From contig NZ_OU963893.1 of NCBI RefSeq assembly GCF_918797525.1, positions 2,728,001 to 2,792,000 on the forward strand: 64,000 nucleotides of DNA, in the 5' to 3' direction. The DNA is from an unidentified bacterial endosymbiont. Lineage in GTDB: Bacteria; Pseudomonadota; Gammaproteobacteria; Enterobacterales; Enterobacteriaceae. The notes beneath the pieces were generated by a model. The model worked only from the letters and a program-made list of their open reading frames with translations. It was not told the DNA's origin and did no database searches. A program made the translations under genes and the position numbers. The first letter of the stretch is position 1, and the number at the start of each line of letters is the position of its first letter. Of this stretch, positions 47,776 through 58,015 are shown one piece after another.

Positions 47776-48618
47776 ATGCAATCACTACAACGTAAAGTTC
47801 TGCGCACTATCTGTCCCGACCAGAAAGGGCTGATCGCACGAATTACCAACATTTGTTATAAGCATGAGCTGAATATCGTGCAGAACAACGAATTCGTTGA
47901 CCACCGTACCGGCCGCTTTTTTATGCGTACCGAGCTGGAAGGCATTTTCAACGACAACACTCTGCTTGCCGATTTGGATAGTGCCTTGCCGGAAGGCTCA
48001 ATTCGCGAACTGACACCCGCAGGCCGTCGTCGGGTGGTGATTCTTGTCACCAAGGAGGCACACTGCCTGGGCGATCTGTTAATGAAAGCCAACTACGGTG
48101 GGCTGGATGTTGAAATCGCCGCCGTTATTGGCAACCACGACACGCTGCGTAGCCTGGTCGAGCGTTTTGATATTCCCTTTGAACTGGTCAGCCACGAAGG
48201 CTATACCCGTGAAGAGCACGACGATATGATGGCGCAGGCCATTGAAGCGCACAGCCCGGACTACGTGGTTCTGGCGAAGTACATGCGCGTTTTGACGCCG
48301 TCCTTTGTGTCGCGTTTCCCTAATAAGATAATCAACATTCACCACTCCTTCCTGCCGGCCTTTATTGGCGCACGCCCTTATCATCAGGCGTATGAGCGTG
48401 GCGTTAAAATCATTGGCGCAACCGCGCACTATGTGAATGACAATCTGGATGAAGGCCCAATCATCATGCAGGACGTAATTCATGTGGATCACACCTACAC
48501 GGCAGAAGATATGATGCGAGCCGGACGAGACGTTGAGAAAAACGTGCTTAGCCGGGCGCTGTATCAAGTGCTGGGACAGCGCGTGTTTGTCTACGGTAAC
48601 AGAACGATTATTCTTTAA
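47776..48618 (+). CDS. purU: Formyltetrahydrofolate deformylase
   Basis: A 280-residue enzyme releasing formate from 10-formyl-THF, supplying PurT and balancing one-carbon pools. An N-terminal ACT domain (TICPDQKGLIARITNICY) is followed by the formyltransferase-like catalytic domain with HHSFLPAFIGARPYHQAYER. It starts 48 bases after ychJ. Confidence 0.97.
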   Translation: MQSLQRKVLRTICPDQKGLIARITNICYKHELNIVQNNEFVDHRTGRFFMRTELEGIFNDNTLLADLDSALPEGSIRELTPAGRRRVVILVTKEAHCLGDLLMKANYGGLDVEIAAVIGNHDTLRSLVERFDIPFELVSHEGYTREEHDDMMAQAIEAHSPDYVVLAKYMRVLTPSFVSRFPNKIINIHHSFLPAFIGARPYHQAYERGVKIIGATAHYVNDNLDEGPIIMQDVIHVDHTYTAEDMMRAGRDVEKNVLSRALYQVLGQRVFVYGNRTIIL

Positions 48619-48698
48619 TCGCCTGAAAATGCATTGGTTAGCTTTACGGCTTTACGCGTAAAAATCAGGCAACCAGTTTATTTTTAGTGTGGTAACGC

Positions 48699-48726
48699 TT
48701 TACAGGGGCGTGTCATTTGATATGAT
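48699..48726 (+). promoter_or_regulatory. tyrT-type stable RNA promoter
   Basis: The -35 TTTACA (48699-48704), a 16-base spacer and -10 TATGAT (48721-48726) are followed by a GC-rich discriminator (GCGCCCCGC), as in E. coli tyrT. Such promoters are growth-rate and ppGpp controlled. Confidence 0.9.
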
Positions 48727-48773
48727 GCGCCCCGCTTCCAGCAGGAAGCAGGCCAGTAAAAGTATTACCCCGT

Positions 48774-48858
<85 letters not shown>

Positions 48859-48893
48859 TCTCCAAGTTGTACCTCAAAATAAGCATTACCCCT

Positions 48894-48978
<85 letters not shown>

Positions 48979-49273
48979 TCACTTCTCTGTTGCTTAAAAT
49001 CCAGTTCCAGCACACTGCGTTCTTATCCTCCGGCATGGCGGCAGGATCCGGAATGAAACGCAAAAAAAACCCGCCACTACGCTGAGTCATCCCCAGTAAT
49101 GTTTAAACAGAAGCAATAACGTTGTTTCGAAACGATTGAAGGCTTTCAGCGATGAGAGCCGGGGTCGTATGTCCCCCTCACCCCAGCCCTTTCGGGAGAG
49201 GGGGGCATCCGTGCAGGCATTATTTTGTGAAGATCCCTCAGCGCAAATGCGGGGCTTGAATCACAACACTACA
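48979..49273. other. Intergenic region tRNA-Tyr to narI
   Basis: Just under 300 bases with no gene. A hairpin-like ATCCTCCGGCATGGCGGCAG occurs near 49025. A palindromic CCCTCACCCCAGCCCTTTCG with GAGAGGGGG (about 49174-49206) resembles short repeats common in enterobacterial intergenic DNA. E. coli has tyrV-linked repeats and tpr here, which I do not see. Confidence 0.45.
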
Positions 49274-49951
49274 TTAGCGACGAGCGCGAACAATCTGGTA
49301 TTTGCGCGTTAGATACTCCACCGGCGCGCTCCAGATGTGCACCAGACGGGAGAACGGGAACAGCACAAACAGGGTCATACCCAGCACCAGGTGCACCCGG
49401 TAGATGAATGCTACGCCGTCCAGATGCGCGGAGGCTCCGCCGTGGAAGGTCACGACAGACTGCGCCCACCCCACCAGCTTCATCATTTCGCTACCGTCCA
49501 TATGCTGCGCAGAGAACGGAATAGTTAACAGGCCCAGCGCGCACTGCACCATGAGCAGAGAGAGGATCAGGATATCCGCACCGGTAGTCGTGGCACGCAC
49601 CCGCGGACTAAACAGGCGACGTTTCAGCAGCAGTAACCCGCCAACCAGGCACAATACGCCGCTGGCGCCGCCCGCATACATCGCCATCTTCTGTTTCACT
49701 TCGATGGGCAGCCAGGCTTCGTACATCCAGTGCGGCGTAAGCATCCCGAGGAAATGCCCGGCAAAAATCCCCAGGATCCCGATGTGGAACAGGTTAGACG
49801 CCAGGTTCATCCCTTTGCGATCCAGCATCTGGCTGGAGGCAGCACGCCAGCTGTACTGACCATAGTCATAACGCAGCCAGCTTCCCACCAGGAACACGGC
49901 GCCCGCGATATACGGGTAGATGTCAAAGAAGAACATATTCAGGAAGTGCAT
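49274..49951 (-). CDS. narI: Respiratory nitrate reductase gamma subunit, cytochrome b
   Basis: A 225-residue membrane subunit with five helices and two b hemes that oxidises quinol on the periplasmic side and passes electrons to NarH. Haem-ligand histidines occur in [14 protein letters not shown] and in [14 protein letters not shown] and YRVHLVLG. It overlaps narJ by one base. Confidence 0.97.
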   Translation of the reverse strand: MHFLNMFFFDIYPYIAGAVFLVGSWLRYDYGQYSWRAASSQMLDRKGMNLASNLFHIGILGIFAGHFLGMLTPHWMYEAWLPIEVKQKMAMYAGGASGVLCLVGGLLLLKRRLFSPRVRATTTGADILILSLLMVQCALGLLTIPFSAQHMDGSEMMKLVGWAQSVVTFHGGASAHLDGVAFIYRVHLVLGMTLFVLFPFSRLVHIWSAPVEYLTRKYQIVRARR

Positions 49952-50661
49952 TATTGCCGTCCTCCGTTGGAAATATTCAAATATTGCGGCGCAACGGCGC
50001 CGGCAAAACGACGCTTGTGTGCTGAGATTGCCGATTCGCCGCAGCTCTGGTCAGCAAAGAATTTCACCTGCTCTTCTTCCCAAACCGCATCCAGTGCCTG
50101 CGGGGTATCGTCCCGGGCTTCATCTGCAATCTTTTCCGCCACTTTTTCACTGTCGATGGCGGCTTTCGCCAGCTTGACCAGCAGATCGAACAGCACCGCG
50201 TAGCGGCTCTCGCGTTGCTGAAGACGTGCGCTGAGCAACGCCAGAATTGGCGCGATGTCCTGCAAACCACCCAGCGCCTCTTCTTTCGGCAACTGCGCCA
50301 GATACTCCAGATACAGCGGCAGGTGATCCGGCAGTTCGCGACTGTCGAGCTGTAAACCGTGCTGCTCGTACTGGGCCATCAGGTCGACCATCGCCTGACC
50401 ACGATCGCGCGATTCACCGTGAACGTGTTCAAACAACAGCAGCGACGTCGCACGACCGCGATCAAAAAGCTGGCTGTAGTCTGACTGCACATCAAGCAGA
50501 TCCCGCGCTAACAGCTCGCGCAGGAAAACGCTCAATGTCCGGGCATCGTCTTTATCCAGGTTTTCAGATGAGGCGAGTGCCTCAAAGAGCTCCTGTTGAT
50601 GCTGCGCAAGCGCAGCATCCGGATACTCGAGCAGACGCGAAACAATGACGAGTTCAATCAT
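49951..50661 (-). CDS. narJ: Nitrate reductase assembly chaperone NarJ
   Basis: A 236-residue cytoplasmic TorD/NarJ-family chaperone that inserts molybdenum cofactor into NarG before membrane docking. It is all-helical and acidic, with the family segment [16 protein letters not shown]. The start at 50661 overlaps the narH stop and gives [15 protein letters not shown] as in E. coli. Confidence 0.96.
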   Translation of the reverse strand: MIELVIVSRLLEYPDAALAQHQQELFEALASSENLDKDDARTLSVFLRELLARDLLDVQSDYSQLFDRGRATSLLLFEHVHGESRDRGQAMVDLMAQYEQHGLQLDSRELPDHLPLYLEYLAQLPKEEALGGLQDIAPILALLSARLQQRESRYAVLFDLLVKLAKAAIDSEKVAEKIADEARDDTPQALDAVWEEEQVKFFADQSCGESAISAHKRRFAGAVAPQYLNISNGGRQ

Positions 50662-52193
50662 TGGTGCGGCTCCGTTTTGCTGGTCACATCCATCGCATCG
50701 ATGCGGCGGCTGTTGAACAGGTTGAATTTCGTGTCTGAACCCTGGCAACCGTCGCCAAAGGTAAAACCACATCCATTTTTTTCCGGGAAGGCATCACGCG
50801 CCTGCTCGCGGTGGCTACCCGGCACCACGAAACGGTCTTCGTAGTTAGCGATCGCCAGATAGCGGTACATTTCCTGCGCCTGCGCTTCAGTTAGCCCCAC
50901 TTCTTCCAGCGCACGGGTATCTATCACCCCCTCGACGGTTTCAGTACGTTTGAAGTGGCGCATCGCCAGCATTCGTTTTAACGCCAGCAGTACCGGCTGG
51001 GTATCCCCTGCAGTCAGCAGATTCGCCAGATACTGAACCGGGATACGCAGGCTTTCCACGTCTGGCAAAATACCGTTGCTGCCGAGCTCGCCCGCATCAG
51101 CGGCAGACTGAATCGGAGACAGAGGCGGCACGTACCAGACCATCGGCAACGTGCGGTATTCCGGATGCAACGGCAGCGCCAGCTTCCAGTCCATCGCCAT
51201 TTTATATACCGGAGACTGCTGTGCCGCGTCGATCACGCTCTGCGGTACACCGTCTTTCAGCGCCTGCTCAATCACGTTCGGATCGTTCGGATCGAGGAAC
51301 ACGTCAAGCTGACGCTGGTAGAGATCTTTTTCGTTCTCGGTGCTCGCTGCGGTTTCAATCGCATCCGCGTCGTACAGCAGCACGCCGAGGTAACGAATAC
51401 GGCCTACGCAACTCTCGGAACAGACGGTTGGCATCCCGGCTTCGATACGCGGATAGCAGAAAATGCACTTCTCTGACTTACCGCTCTTCCAGTTGAAGTA
51501 GATTTTTTTGTATGGACAACCGGTAATGCACATCCGCCAGCCGCGGCACTTGTCCTGGTCGATCAGGACAATGCCATCTTCTTCCCGCTTGTAAATGGCG
51601 CCGCTCGGACAGGTCGCCACGCATGCCGGGTTGAGACAGTGTTCGCACAGGCGCGGCAGATACATCATGAAGGTATTTTCGAACTGGCCGTACATCGCCT
51701 TCTGCATATTGTCGAAGTTCTTGTCCTTCGACAGCTTTTCAAACTCGCCGCCCAAATCGTCTTCCCAGTTCGGGCCTTTCTCGATTTTGTCCATACGCTG
51801 CCCGGTGATCAGCGAGCGAGGCCGTGCAATTGGCTGATGCTTACCTTCCGGCGCGCTATGCAAGTTCTGGTAGTCGAAATCAAACGGCTCGTAGTAATCG
51901 TCGATGCCCGGCAAGTGCGGGTTGGCAAAGATTTTACCCAGCAGCATGGCGCGGTTACCCATGCGCGGCTGGAGTTTGCCGTTAATTTTGCGGATCCAGC
52001 CGCCCTTGTACTTCTCCTGGTCTTCCCAGTGGGTCGGGAAACCGGTGCCCGGCTTGGTTTCAACGTTATTGAACCACGCGTACTCCGTCCCTTCCCGGCT
52101 GGTCCAGACGTTTTTACAGGTGACTGAGCAGGTATGACAGCCGATGCACTTATCCAGATTCAGCACCATGCCGACTTGTGAACGAATTTTCAT
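50658..52193 (-). CDS. narH: Respiratory nitrate reductase beta subunit
   Basis: A 511-residue iron-sulfur subunit with four cysteine groups: CIGCHTCSVTCKNVW near residue 16, CEHCLNPACVATCPSGAIY, CRGWRMCITGCPYKK (Trp in place of a Cys gives the 3Fe-4S cluster) and CIFCYPRIEAGMPTVCSESC. It relays electrons from NarI to NarG. The start overlaps the narG stop. Confidence 0.98.
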   Translation of the reverse strand: MKIRSQVGMVLNLDKCIGCHTCSVTCKNVWTSREGTEYAWFNNVETKPGTGFPTHWEDQEKYKGGWIRKINGKLQPRMGNRAMLLGKIFANPHLPGIDDYYEPFDFDYQNLHSAPEGKHQPIARPRSLITGQRMDKIEKGPNWEDDLGGEFEKLSKDKNFDNMQKAMYGQFENTFMMYLPRLCEHCLNPACVATCPSGAIYKREEDGIVLIDQDKCRGWRMCITGCPYKKIYFNWKSGKSEKCIFCYPRIEAGMPTVCSESCVGRIRYLGVLLYDADAIETAASTENEKDLYQRQLDVFLDPNDPNVIEQALKDGVPQSVIDAAQQSPVYKMAMDWKLALPLHPEYRTLPMVWYVPPLSPIQSAADAGELGSNGILPDVESLRIPVQYLANLLTAGDTQPVLLALKRMLAMRHFKRTETVEGVIDTRALEEVGLTEAQAQEMYRYLAIANYEDRFVVPGSHREQARDAFPEKNGCGFTFGDGCQGSDTKFNLFNSRRIDAMDVTSKTEPHQ

Positions 52194-55100
52194 TTTACGC
52201 TCTCCTGTACCTGGTCATTACCTTCGCCGTCTAACCAGTTAATATTCTTCATCTTACGAACCACCACAAACTCATCGCGGTTTGAACCCACCGTGCCGTA
52301 GTAGTTAAAGCCGTAGGCCAACTGCGCATAGCCGCCGATCATGTGGGTTGGCTTCGGCGTAATCCGGGTGACCGAGTTGTGAATACCGCCGCGCTGTTCG
52401 GTGATTTCCGATCCCGGAATGTTCACGATACGCTCCTGGGCGTGGTACATCATGGTCATCCCTGCCGGAACGCGCTGGCTCACCACCGCACGCGCGGTTA
52501 ACGAACCGTTGCTGTTGAACACTTCAATCCAGTCGTTATCGACAATTCCCAGATCGTTGGCATCCGCTTCGCTCATCCACACAATTGGCCCCCCACGTCC
52601 TAGTGTCAGCATCAGCAGGTTGTCGCTATAAGTAGAGTGGATCCCCCATTTCTGGTGCGGCGTGAGGAAATTCAGCGCCTTCTCTGGATTGCCGTTTGAC
52701 TTCTCACCCATCACTTCTTTTACCGAGCGGGTGTCGATTGGCGGACGGTAGACCAGCAGGCTCTCACCGAAGTCGCGCATCCACTGATGATCCTGGTAGA
52801 GTGACTGTCGCCCGGTCAGGGTGCGCCATGGGATCAGCTCGTGAACGTTGGTATAACCGGCGTTGTAGGAGACGTGTTCGTCTTCGAGTCCTGACCAGGT
52901 CGGGCTGGAGATAATCTTGCGCGGCTGGGCCTGAATATCGCGGAAGCGAATTTTCTCGTCTTCTTTATTCAACGCCAGATGCTTATGGTTGCGTCCGGTA
53001 ATTTCGCCCAGCGCTTTCCAGGCTTTCACCGCCACCTGGCCATTGGTCTCCGGCGCAAGCGTCAGGATCATCTCTGCCGCATCAATGGCCGTATTCAGCA
53101 TTGGCTGACCTTTGGCCGGGCCATCCGCTTTGGTGTAATTAAGTTTACGCAGCAGGTCCATTTCGCTCTGAGTATTCCAGGAAATGCCTTTCCCGCCGTT
53201 ACCGATTTTCTCCATCAGCGGCCCGATAGAGGTGAAGCGCTCGTAGGTCGCCGGGTAATCACGTTCAACCGGGATGATGTGCGGCGCGGTGACGCCGGGG
53301 ATTAAGTCGCATTCGCCTTTCTTCCAGTCCTTCACATCCAGTGGCTGCGCCAGTTCGGCGGCGGAGTCGTGCTGGATTGGCAGCGTAACCACGTCGGTCT
53401 CTTTACCCAGGTGCCCCACACACACTTCGGAGAATTTCTCGGCGATGCCTTTGTAGATTTCCCAGTCGCTTTTAGATTCCCAGGCCGGGTCAACGGCAGC
53501 AGACAGCGGATGAATAAACGGATGCATATCCGAGGTATTCATGTCGTCTTTTTCATACCAGGTCGCGGTTGGCAGCACGATGTCGGAGTACAAACAGGTG
53601 CTGGAGAGACGGAAGTCCAGCGTCACGACCAGATCCAGCTTGCCGTCCAGACCGTTATCTTTCCACTCCACCTCTTCAGGCTTCACGCCGCCCTGCTTGC
53701 CGAGATCTTTGCCCTGGATCCCGTGATCGGTGCCGAGCAGGTATTTCAGCATGTATTCATGGCCCTTACCGGAAGAGCCGAGCAGGTTAGAGCGCCAGAT
53801 GAACAGGTTACGCGGATGGTTTTTACCGTTCTCAGGCTGTTCAGCCGCAAAATGAATAGACCCCTCCTTCAGGGATTTCACGGTGTAGTCCACCGGCGAC
53901 ATCCCTGCTTTCTTCGCCTCTTCGGCGATGCGTAGCGGGTTAGTCCCCAGTTGAGGCGCAGACGGCAGCCAGCCCATTCGTTCGGCGCGCACGTTGAAGT
54001 CAATCAGATGGCCGCTATAGCGGGATTTATCCGCCATCGGTGACAGCAGTTCCTGCGCGGTTACGGTCTCGTAGCGCCACTGGCTGGAGTGGTTGTAGAA
54101 GTAAGAGGTGCTATTCATGTGACGCGCCGGACGTTGCCAGTCAAGGGCAAACGCCAGCGGCTGCCAGCCGGTTTGCGGACGGAGTTTTTCCTGGCCGACA
54201 TAGTGCGCCCAGCCGCCGCCGCTCTGCCCCACGCAGCCGCAGAAAATCAGCATGTTGATCAGGCCGCGATAGTTCATATCGAGGTGGTACCAGTGGTTCA
54301 GCCCCGCGCCGACGATAATCATCGAACGACCATGGGTTTTGTCGGCGTTTTCTGCAAACTCGCGGGCGATACGGGTGATCTGCGCGGCGGGAACGCCGGT
54401 GATCTGCTCCGCCCAGGCCGGGGTGTACGCTTTGACGTCGTCATAGCCGGTAGCACAGTTCTCATCATTCAGACCACGTTCCAGGCCGTAGTTCGCCATG
54501 GTCAGATCGTAAACGGTGGTCACCAGCGCCGTTGAGCCGTCTGCCAGCTGCAGGCGTTTTACCGGTAGTTTGTGCATCAAAACATTTTGCAGCTCAACCT
54601 TTTTGAAATGCTCGGTACCGTCGCCGCCGAAGTACGGGAAGCCAACGTCGGCGATCTCGTCCTGGCTGCCCAGCATGCTGAGGCGCAGTTCGGTTTCTTC
54701 ACCGGACGCCCCGTCGCGCTGCTCAAGGTTCCATTTACCCTTCTCGCCCCAGCGAAAACCGATAGAGCCGTTAGGGGCGATCAATTCCCCATCGCTGTTA
54801 CAGGCTACGGTTTTCCACTGCGGATTATTTTCCTGGCCGAGCGCGTCAACAAGGTCGGCGGCGCGCAGCATACGGCCGGCGGCGTAGTAGCCGTCACGCG
54901 CGTCGAGCATGACCAGCATTGGCATATCGGTGTAGCGACGCACGTAGTCGGTGAAGTACTGGCTCGGTTTATCGAGGTGGAACTCGCGCAGCATCACGTG
55001 GCCCATCGCCATCGCCATCGCCGCATCGGTTCCTTGCTTCGGTGCCAGCCATAGATCGCACAGCTTTGCGATTTCCGCGTAGTCCGGGGTGATGGCAACA

Positions 55101-55933
55101 GTTTTGGTGCCTTTGTAGCGTACTTCGGTGAAGAAGTGGGCATCCGGCGTACGGGTCTGTGGAACGTTTGAGCCCCAGGCAAGGATGTAGCTGGAGTTAT
55201 ACCAGTCAGCGGATTCCGGCACGTCAGTTTGTTCGCCCCAGGTCTGCTGAGAGGCAGGGGGGAGGTCGCAGTACCAGTCGTAGAAGCTCAGACAGGTTCC
55301 GCCGATCAGTGAAAGATAGCGCGCGCCGGACGCGTAAGAAACCATCGACATCGCCGGGATGGGCGAGAAGCCCGCCACGCGGTCCGGGCCGTAGGTTTTC
55401 ACGGTGTAGACATTCGAGGCGGCAATCAGTTCGTTCACCTCTTTCCAGGAAGAACGCACGAAGCCGCCGCGTCCGCGCGCCTGCTTAAAGCTTTTGGCTT
55501 TGTCCGCGTCTTCAATAATGGAGGCCCAGGCATCGACCGGATCGCTGTGATGAACTTTTGCTTCACGCCACATTTTCATCAGACGCTTGCGCATTAGCGG
55601 GTATTTGAGACGGTTAGCGCTGTACAGATACCAGGAGTAACTTGCGCCACGTGGGCAGCCGCGCGGTTCGTGGTTCGGCAAATCCGGGCGGGTGCGCGGA
55701 TAGTCAGTCTGTTGGACTTCCCAGGTAACCAGACCGTTCTTAACGAAAATCTTCCAGCTGCATGAACCTGTACAGTTCACGCCATGGGTAGAGCGGACAA
55801 CTTTATCGTGCTGCCAGCGCTGACGGTAACCATCTTCCCAGTCCCGGTTGGTGTCCATAACCTGGCCGTGCCCATCGGCAAAGGTTTCGCCCTTCTGCCT
55901 GAAGTAGCGAAACCGGTCCAAAAATTTGCTCAT
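52190..55933 (-). CDS. narG: Respiratory nitrate reductase alpha subunit
   Basis: A 1247-residue bis-MGD molybdoenzyme reducing nitrate to nitrite on the cytoplasmic face. The FS0 cluster motif HGVNCTGSCSWKIFVKNG has the characteristic His ligand, and the Mo-ligand Asp lies in the WYNSSYILAWGSNVPQ region. The start at 55933 (MSKFLDRFRYFRQKGE) gives the E. coli length; the open frame back to 56083 has no site. First gene of narGHJI. Confidence 0.98.
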   Translation of the reverse strand: MSKFLDRFRYFRQKGETFADGHGQVMDTNRDWEDGYRQRWQHDKVVRSTHGVNCTGSCSWKIFVKNGLVTWEVQQTDYPRTRPDLPNHEPRGCPRGASYSWYLYSANRLKYPLMRKRLMKMWREAKVHHSDPVDAWASIIEDADKAKSFKQARGRGGFVRSSWKEVNELIAASNVYTVKTYGPDRVAGFSPIPAMSMVSYASGARYLSLIGGTCLSFYDWYCDLPPASQQTWGEQTDVPESADWYNSSYILAWGSNVPQTRTPDAHFFTEVRYKGTKTVAITPDYAEIAKLCDLWLAPKQGTDAAMAMAMGHVMLREFHLDKPSQYFTDYVRRYTDMPMLVMLDARDGYYAAGRMLRAADLVDALGQENNPQWKTVACNSDGELIAPNGSIGFRWGEKGKWNLEQRDGASGEETELRLSMLGSQDEIADVGFPYFGGDGTEHFKKVELQNVLMHKLPVKRLQLADGSTALVTTVYDLTMANYGLERGLNDENCATGYDDVKAYTPAWAEQITGVPAAQITRIAREFAENADKTHGRSMIIVGAGLNHWYHLDMNYRGLINMLIFCGCVGQSGGGWAHYVGQEKLRPQTGWQPLAFALDWQRPARHMNSTSYFYNHSSQWRYETVTAQELLSPMADKSRYSGHLIDFNVRAERMGWLPSAPQLGTNPLRIAEEAKKAGMSPVDYTVKSLKEGSIHFAAEQPENGKNHPRNLFIWRSNLLGSSGKGHEYMLKYLLGTDHGIQGKDLGKQGGVKPEEVEWKDNGLDGKLDLVVTLDFRLSSTCLYSDIVLPTATWYEKDDMNTSDMHPFIHPLSAAVDPAWESKSDWEIYKGIAEKFSEVCVGHLGKETDVVTLPIQHDSAAELAQPLDVKDWKKGECDLIPGVTAPHIIPVERDYPATYERFTSIGPLMEKIGNGGKGISWNTQSEMDLLRKLNYTKADGPAKGQPMLNTAIDAAEMILTLAPETNGQVAVKAWKALGEITGRNHKHLALNKEDEKIRFRDIQAQPRKIISSPTWSGLEDEHVSYNAGYTNVHELIPWRTLTGRQSLYQDHQWMRDFGESLLVYRPPIDTRSVKEVMGEKSNGNPEKALNFLTPHQKWGIHSTYSDNLLMLTLGRGGPIVWMSEADANDLGIVDNDWIEVFNSNGSLTARAVVSQRVPAGMTMMYHAQERIVNIPGSEITEQRGGIHNSVTRITPKPTHMIGGYAQLAYGFNYYGTVGSNRDEFVVVRKMKNINWLDGEGNDQVQESVK

Positions 55934-56023
55934 CGGGTATCTCCTGTGTGGAGCCTGTGGCTCTCTCTCTAAATCGACATTGCTGATTTGCAGCGAAGGT
56001 AACGCCATGATTGACGGCGAGAA

Positions 56024-56037
56024 TTGATAACGATCAA
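56024..56037. promoter_or_regulatory. FNR box upstream of narG
   Basis: TTGATAACGATCAA is a perfect match to the FNR consensus, 91 bases before the narG start. It activates narG without oxygen. An AGGGGTA NarL heptamer (56181-56187) lies farther upstream, as expected for nitrate control. The rest of 55934-56269 is promoter DNA without a gene. Confidence 0.92.
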
Positions 56038-56269
56038 GGCGGGTGGGGTGATAACAGGGGGGTATTAGTTCTCCTACTCCCAAAGCGGTAGAAATAGCAT
56101 TTCACTATATTGTTGATATATGGTGTTATTTTTTTATTTATCATACTAATACGACGCCATTTTTAACATCTTAGGTATTAAGGGGTAGACCCCACGACAA
56201 CGCGATGTCGATCACAGTGTTACCCGCCGTCGGGCGCTTCAGTATGTTGTAACTAATATCAGTTAAAAA

Positions 56270-56292
56270 AAGCGCGGCACTCAGGCCGCGCA
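56270..56292 (-). terminator. narK terminator
   Basis: On the minus strand GCGCGGC and GCCGCGC flank CTGAGT and are followed by TTTTTTT. Confidence 0.88.
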
Positions 56293-56311
56293 AACGGATA
56301 ATCAGACAGAC

Positions 56312-57706
56312 TTATTTTTTAGGGGTATTACGGCCATAGACCAGCCACGTGATGACCACGCAGGCGATATAGAACACGAGGAACACTTTCATTGCCCCGG
56401 CCGGTGAACCGCTCAGGTCAAGTGAGATACCGAATGCTTTCGGGATAAAGAAGCCGCCAATGGCGCCAATCGCCGAAATAAAGCCCAGCGCGGCGGCGGT
56501 ATCGGTGGCCGCTTCACGCATTGCCTGCGCATCATCTCCGCCCTGCGCTTTCACGCGGTCCATGGTCAGCTTGCGGAAGATCACAGAGATCATCTGGAAG
56601 GTGGAGGCACTCCCCAGTCCGGCCGTCAGGAACAGCACCATAAACACGCCGAAGAAGGCGGTGAAGTTACCTCCCTGGCCGTCGACGGGCAGCGTCAGGA
56701 ACAGCAGGGCACAGAAAAGGGCCATCACCACGAAGTTCACCAGCGTCACCCGGGTCCCGCCCAGACGGTCAGAGATCATCCCGCCGACAGAACGGGCCAG
56801 TGCGCCAATAAAGGGGCCAAAGAAGGCAAAGTGCAGGATCTGAATGTCCGGGAACTGGGTTTTGGACAGCATAGCGAAGCCTGCGGAGAAGCCTATAAAT
56901 GAGCCAAACGTGGCCAGATACAGCAGCGCCATCACCCACAGATGTCCGCGTTTCAGCACCGGCAGTTGCTCGCTTAAGGACGCCTTAGATGCCGACAGGT
57001 CGTTCATGAAGAACCACGCCGCCAGGGTGAATACCACCAGGAACGGCACCCAAATCCAGGCCGCATTCTGCAGGAAAAGCGCTGAACCGTCGGGCTGTGT
57101 CACGCCACCGCCGCCGAAGGCCGCGAAAATAGAGACCGAGATCGCCAGCGGCGCAATCAGTTGCATCACGCTCACGCCCATATTTCCCAGCCCGCCGTTG
57201 ATGCCCAGCGCCCCGCCCTGCTTCGCTTTCGGGAAGAAGAAGCTGATGTTTGCCATGCTGGAGGCGAAGTTTGCCCCGGCAAAACCGCACAGCAAAGAGA
57301 TAGTCACAAACACGCTAAACGGCGTGGAGGTATCCTGCACGGCTAAACCGAGCCACACGCAAGGCACGATCATGATGCCGGTACTGAACGCCGTCCAGCG
57401 TCGGCCGCCGAAAACAGGTACCATAAACGCATAAGGCACGCGCAGCAGCGCGCCCGATAACGACGGCAGCGCGGTTAACAAAAAAAGCTGATCGGTGGTA
57501 AAGGTGAACCCCACTTTTGGCAGATTAACCGCCACTGCGCTAAACAACATCCATACGCAAAACGCTAACAGCAAACACGGAACGGAAATCCACAAATTAC
57601 GACTGGCTACACGATGGCCGCGCTCTTGCCAAAACGCCGGATCTTCCGGACGCCATTCTGTAATAATGGAACCACTTTCCCTTTCGGGAGTGGATGAGTG
57701 ACTCAT
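56312..57706 (-). CDS. narK: Nitrate/nitrite antiporter NarK
   Basis: A 464-residue MFS protein with 12 helices and the nitrate signatures GFAGANFASSMANISFFFP and GINGGLGNMGV, plus the second repeat signature near the C-terminus. It exchanges nitrate for nitrite. The ATG at 57706 follows AGAGGTG; the GTG at 57712 lies in that ribosome site. Confidence 0.97.
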   Translation of the reverse strand: MSHSSTPERESGSIITEWRPEDPAFWQERGHRVASRNLWISVPCLLLAFCVWMLFSAVAVNLPKVGFTFTTDQLFLLTALPSLSGALLRVPYAFMVPVFGGRRWTAFSTGIMIVPCVWLGLAVQDTSTPFSVFVTISLLCGFAGANFASSMANISFFFPKAKQGGALGINGGLGNMGVSVMQLIAPLAISVSIFAAFGGGGVTQPDGSALFLQNAAWIWVPFLVVFTLAAWFFMNDLSASKASLSEQLPVLKRGHLWVMALLYLATFGSFIGFSAGFAMLSKTQFPDIQILHFAFFGPFIGALARSVGGMISDRLGGTRVTLVNFVVMALFCALLFLTLPVDGQGGNFTAFFGVFMVLFLTAGLGSASTFQMISVIFRKLTMDRVKAQGGDDAQAMREAATDTAAALGFISAIGAIGGFFIPKAFGISLDLSGSPAGAMKVFLVFYIACVVITWLVYGRNTPKK

Positions 57707-57764
57707 AGACACCTCTGATTCTCGAATGATGCTGCAAACATTAGGGTTTTAGGCCGGCGGTAAG

Positions 57765-57778
57765 TTGATATAAATCAA
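57765..57778. promoter_or_regulatory. FNR box between narK and narX
   Basis: TTGATATAAATCAA is a perfect FNR site, 59 bases before narK. Several TAGGG/TAGTG elements around it may bind NarL. The remaining 57707-58015 is the divergent narK-narX promoter region without a gene. Confidence 0.92.
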
Positions 57779-58015
57779 AGGAAAAGGGGGAGGATTTGCG
57801 GCGAAAAAAAAGTCATCCCCCTTAGTGAGTAGGGTTTTATGCTTAAAAAAATGTGGTTTTTCACGGTGCTGAAGCGTCCCTTTCATTGCCATCCCCCTCC
57901 CCTTACTCCGCAGGCAATTAAGAGGTAATCCTTTATGGGTATGGGTATACTCCAGGGTATGCCTGAGAATAACGCGATTCCTGCAAGCAGGCCACGCCAG
58001 GAGCCCGGCACCCCA

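Noticed and set aside
52190..56083. Longer NarG start at 56083
   Set aside because: It would add 50 residues running through the FNR box and promoter; 55933 gives the known N-terminus.
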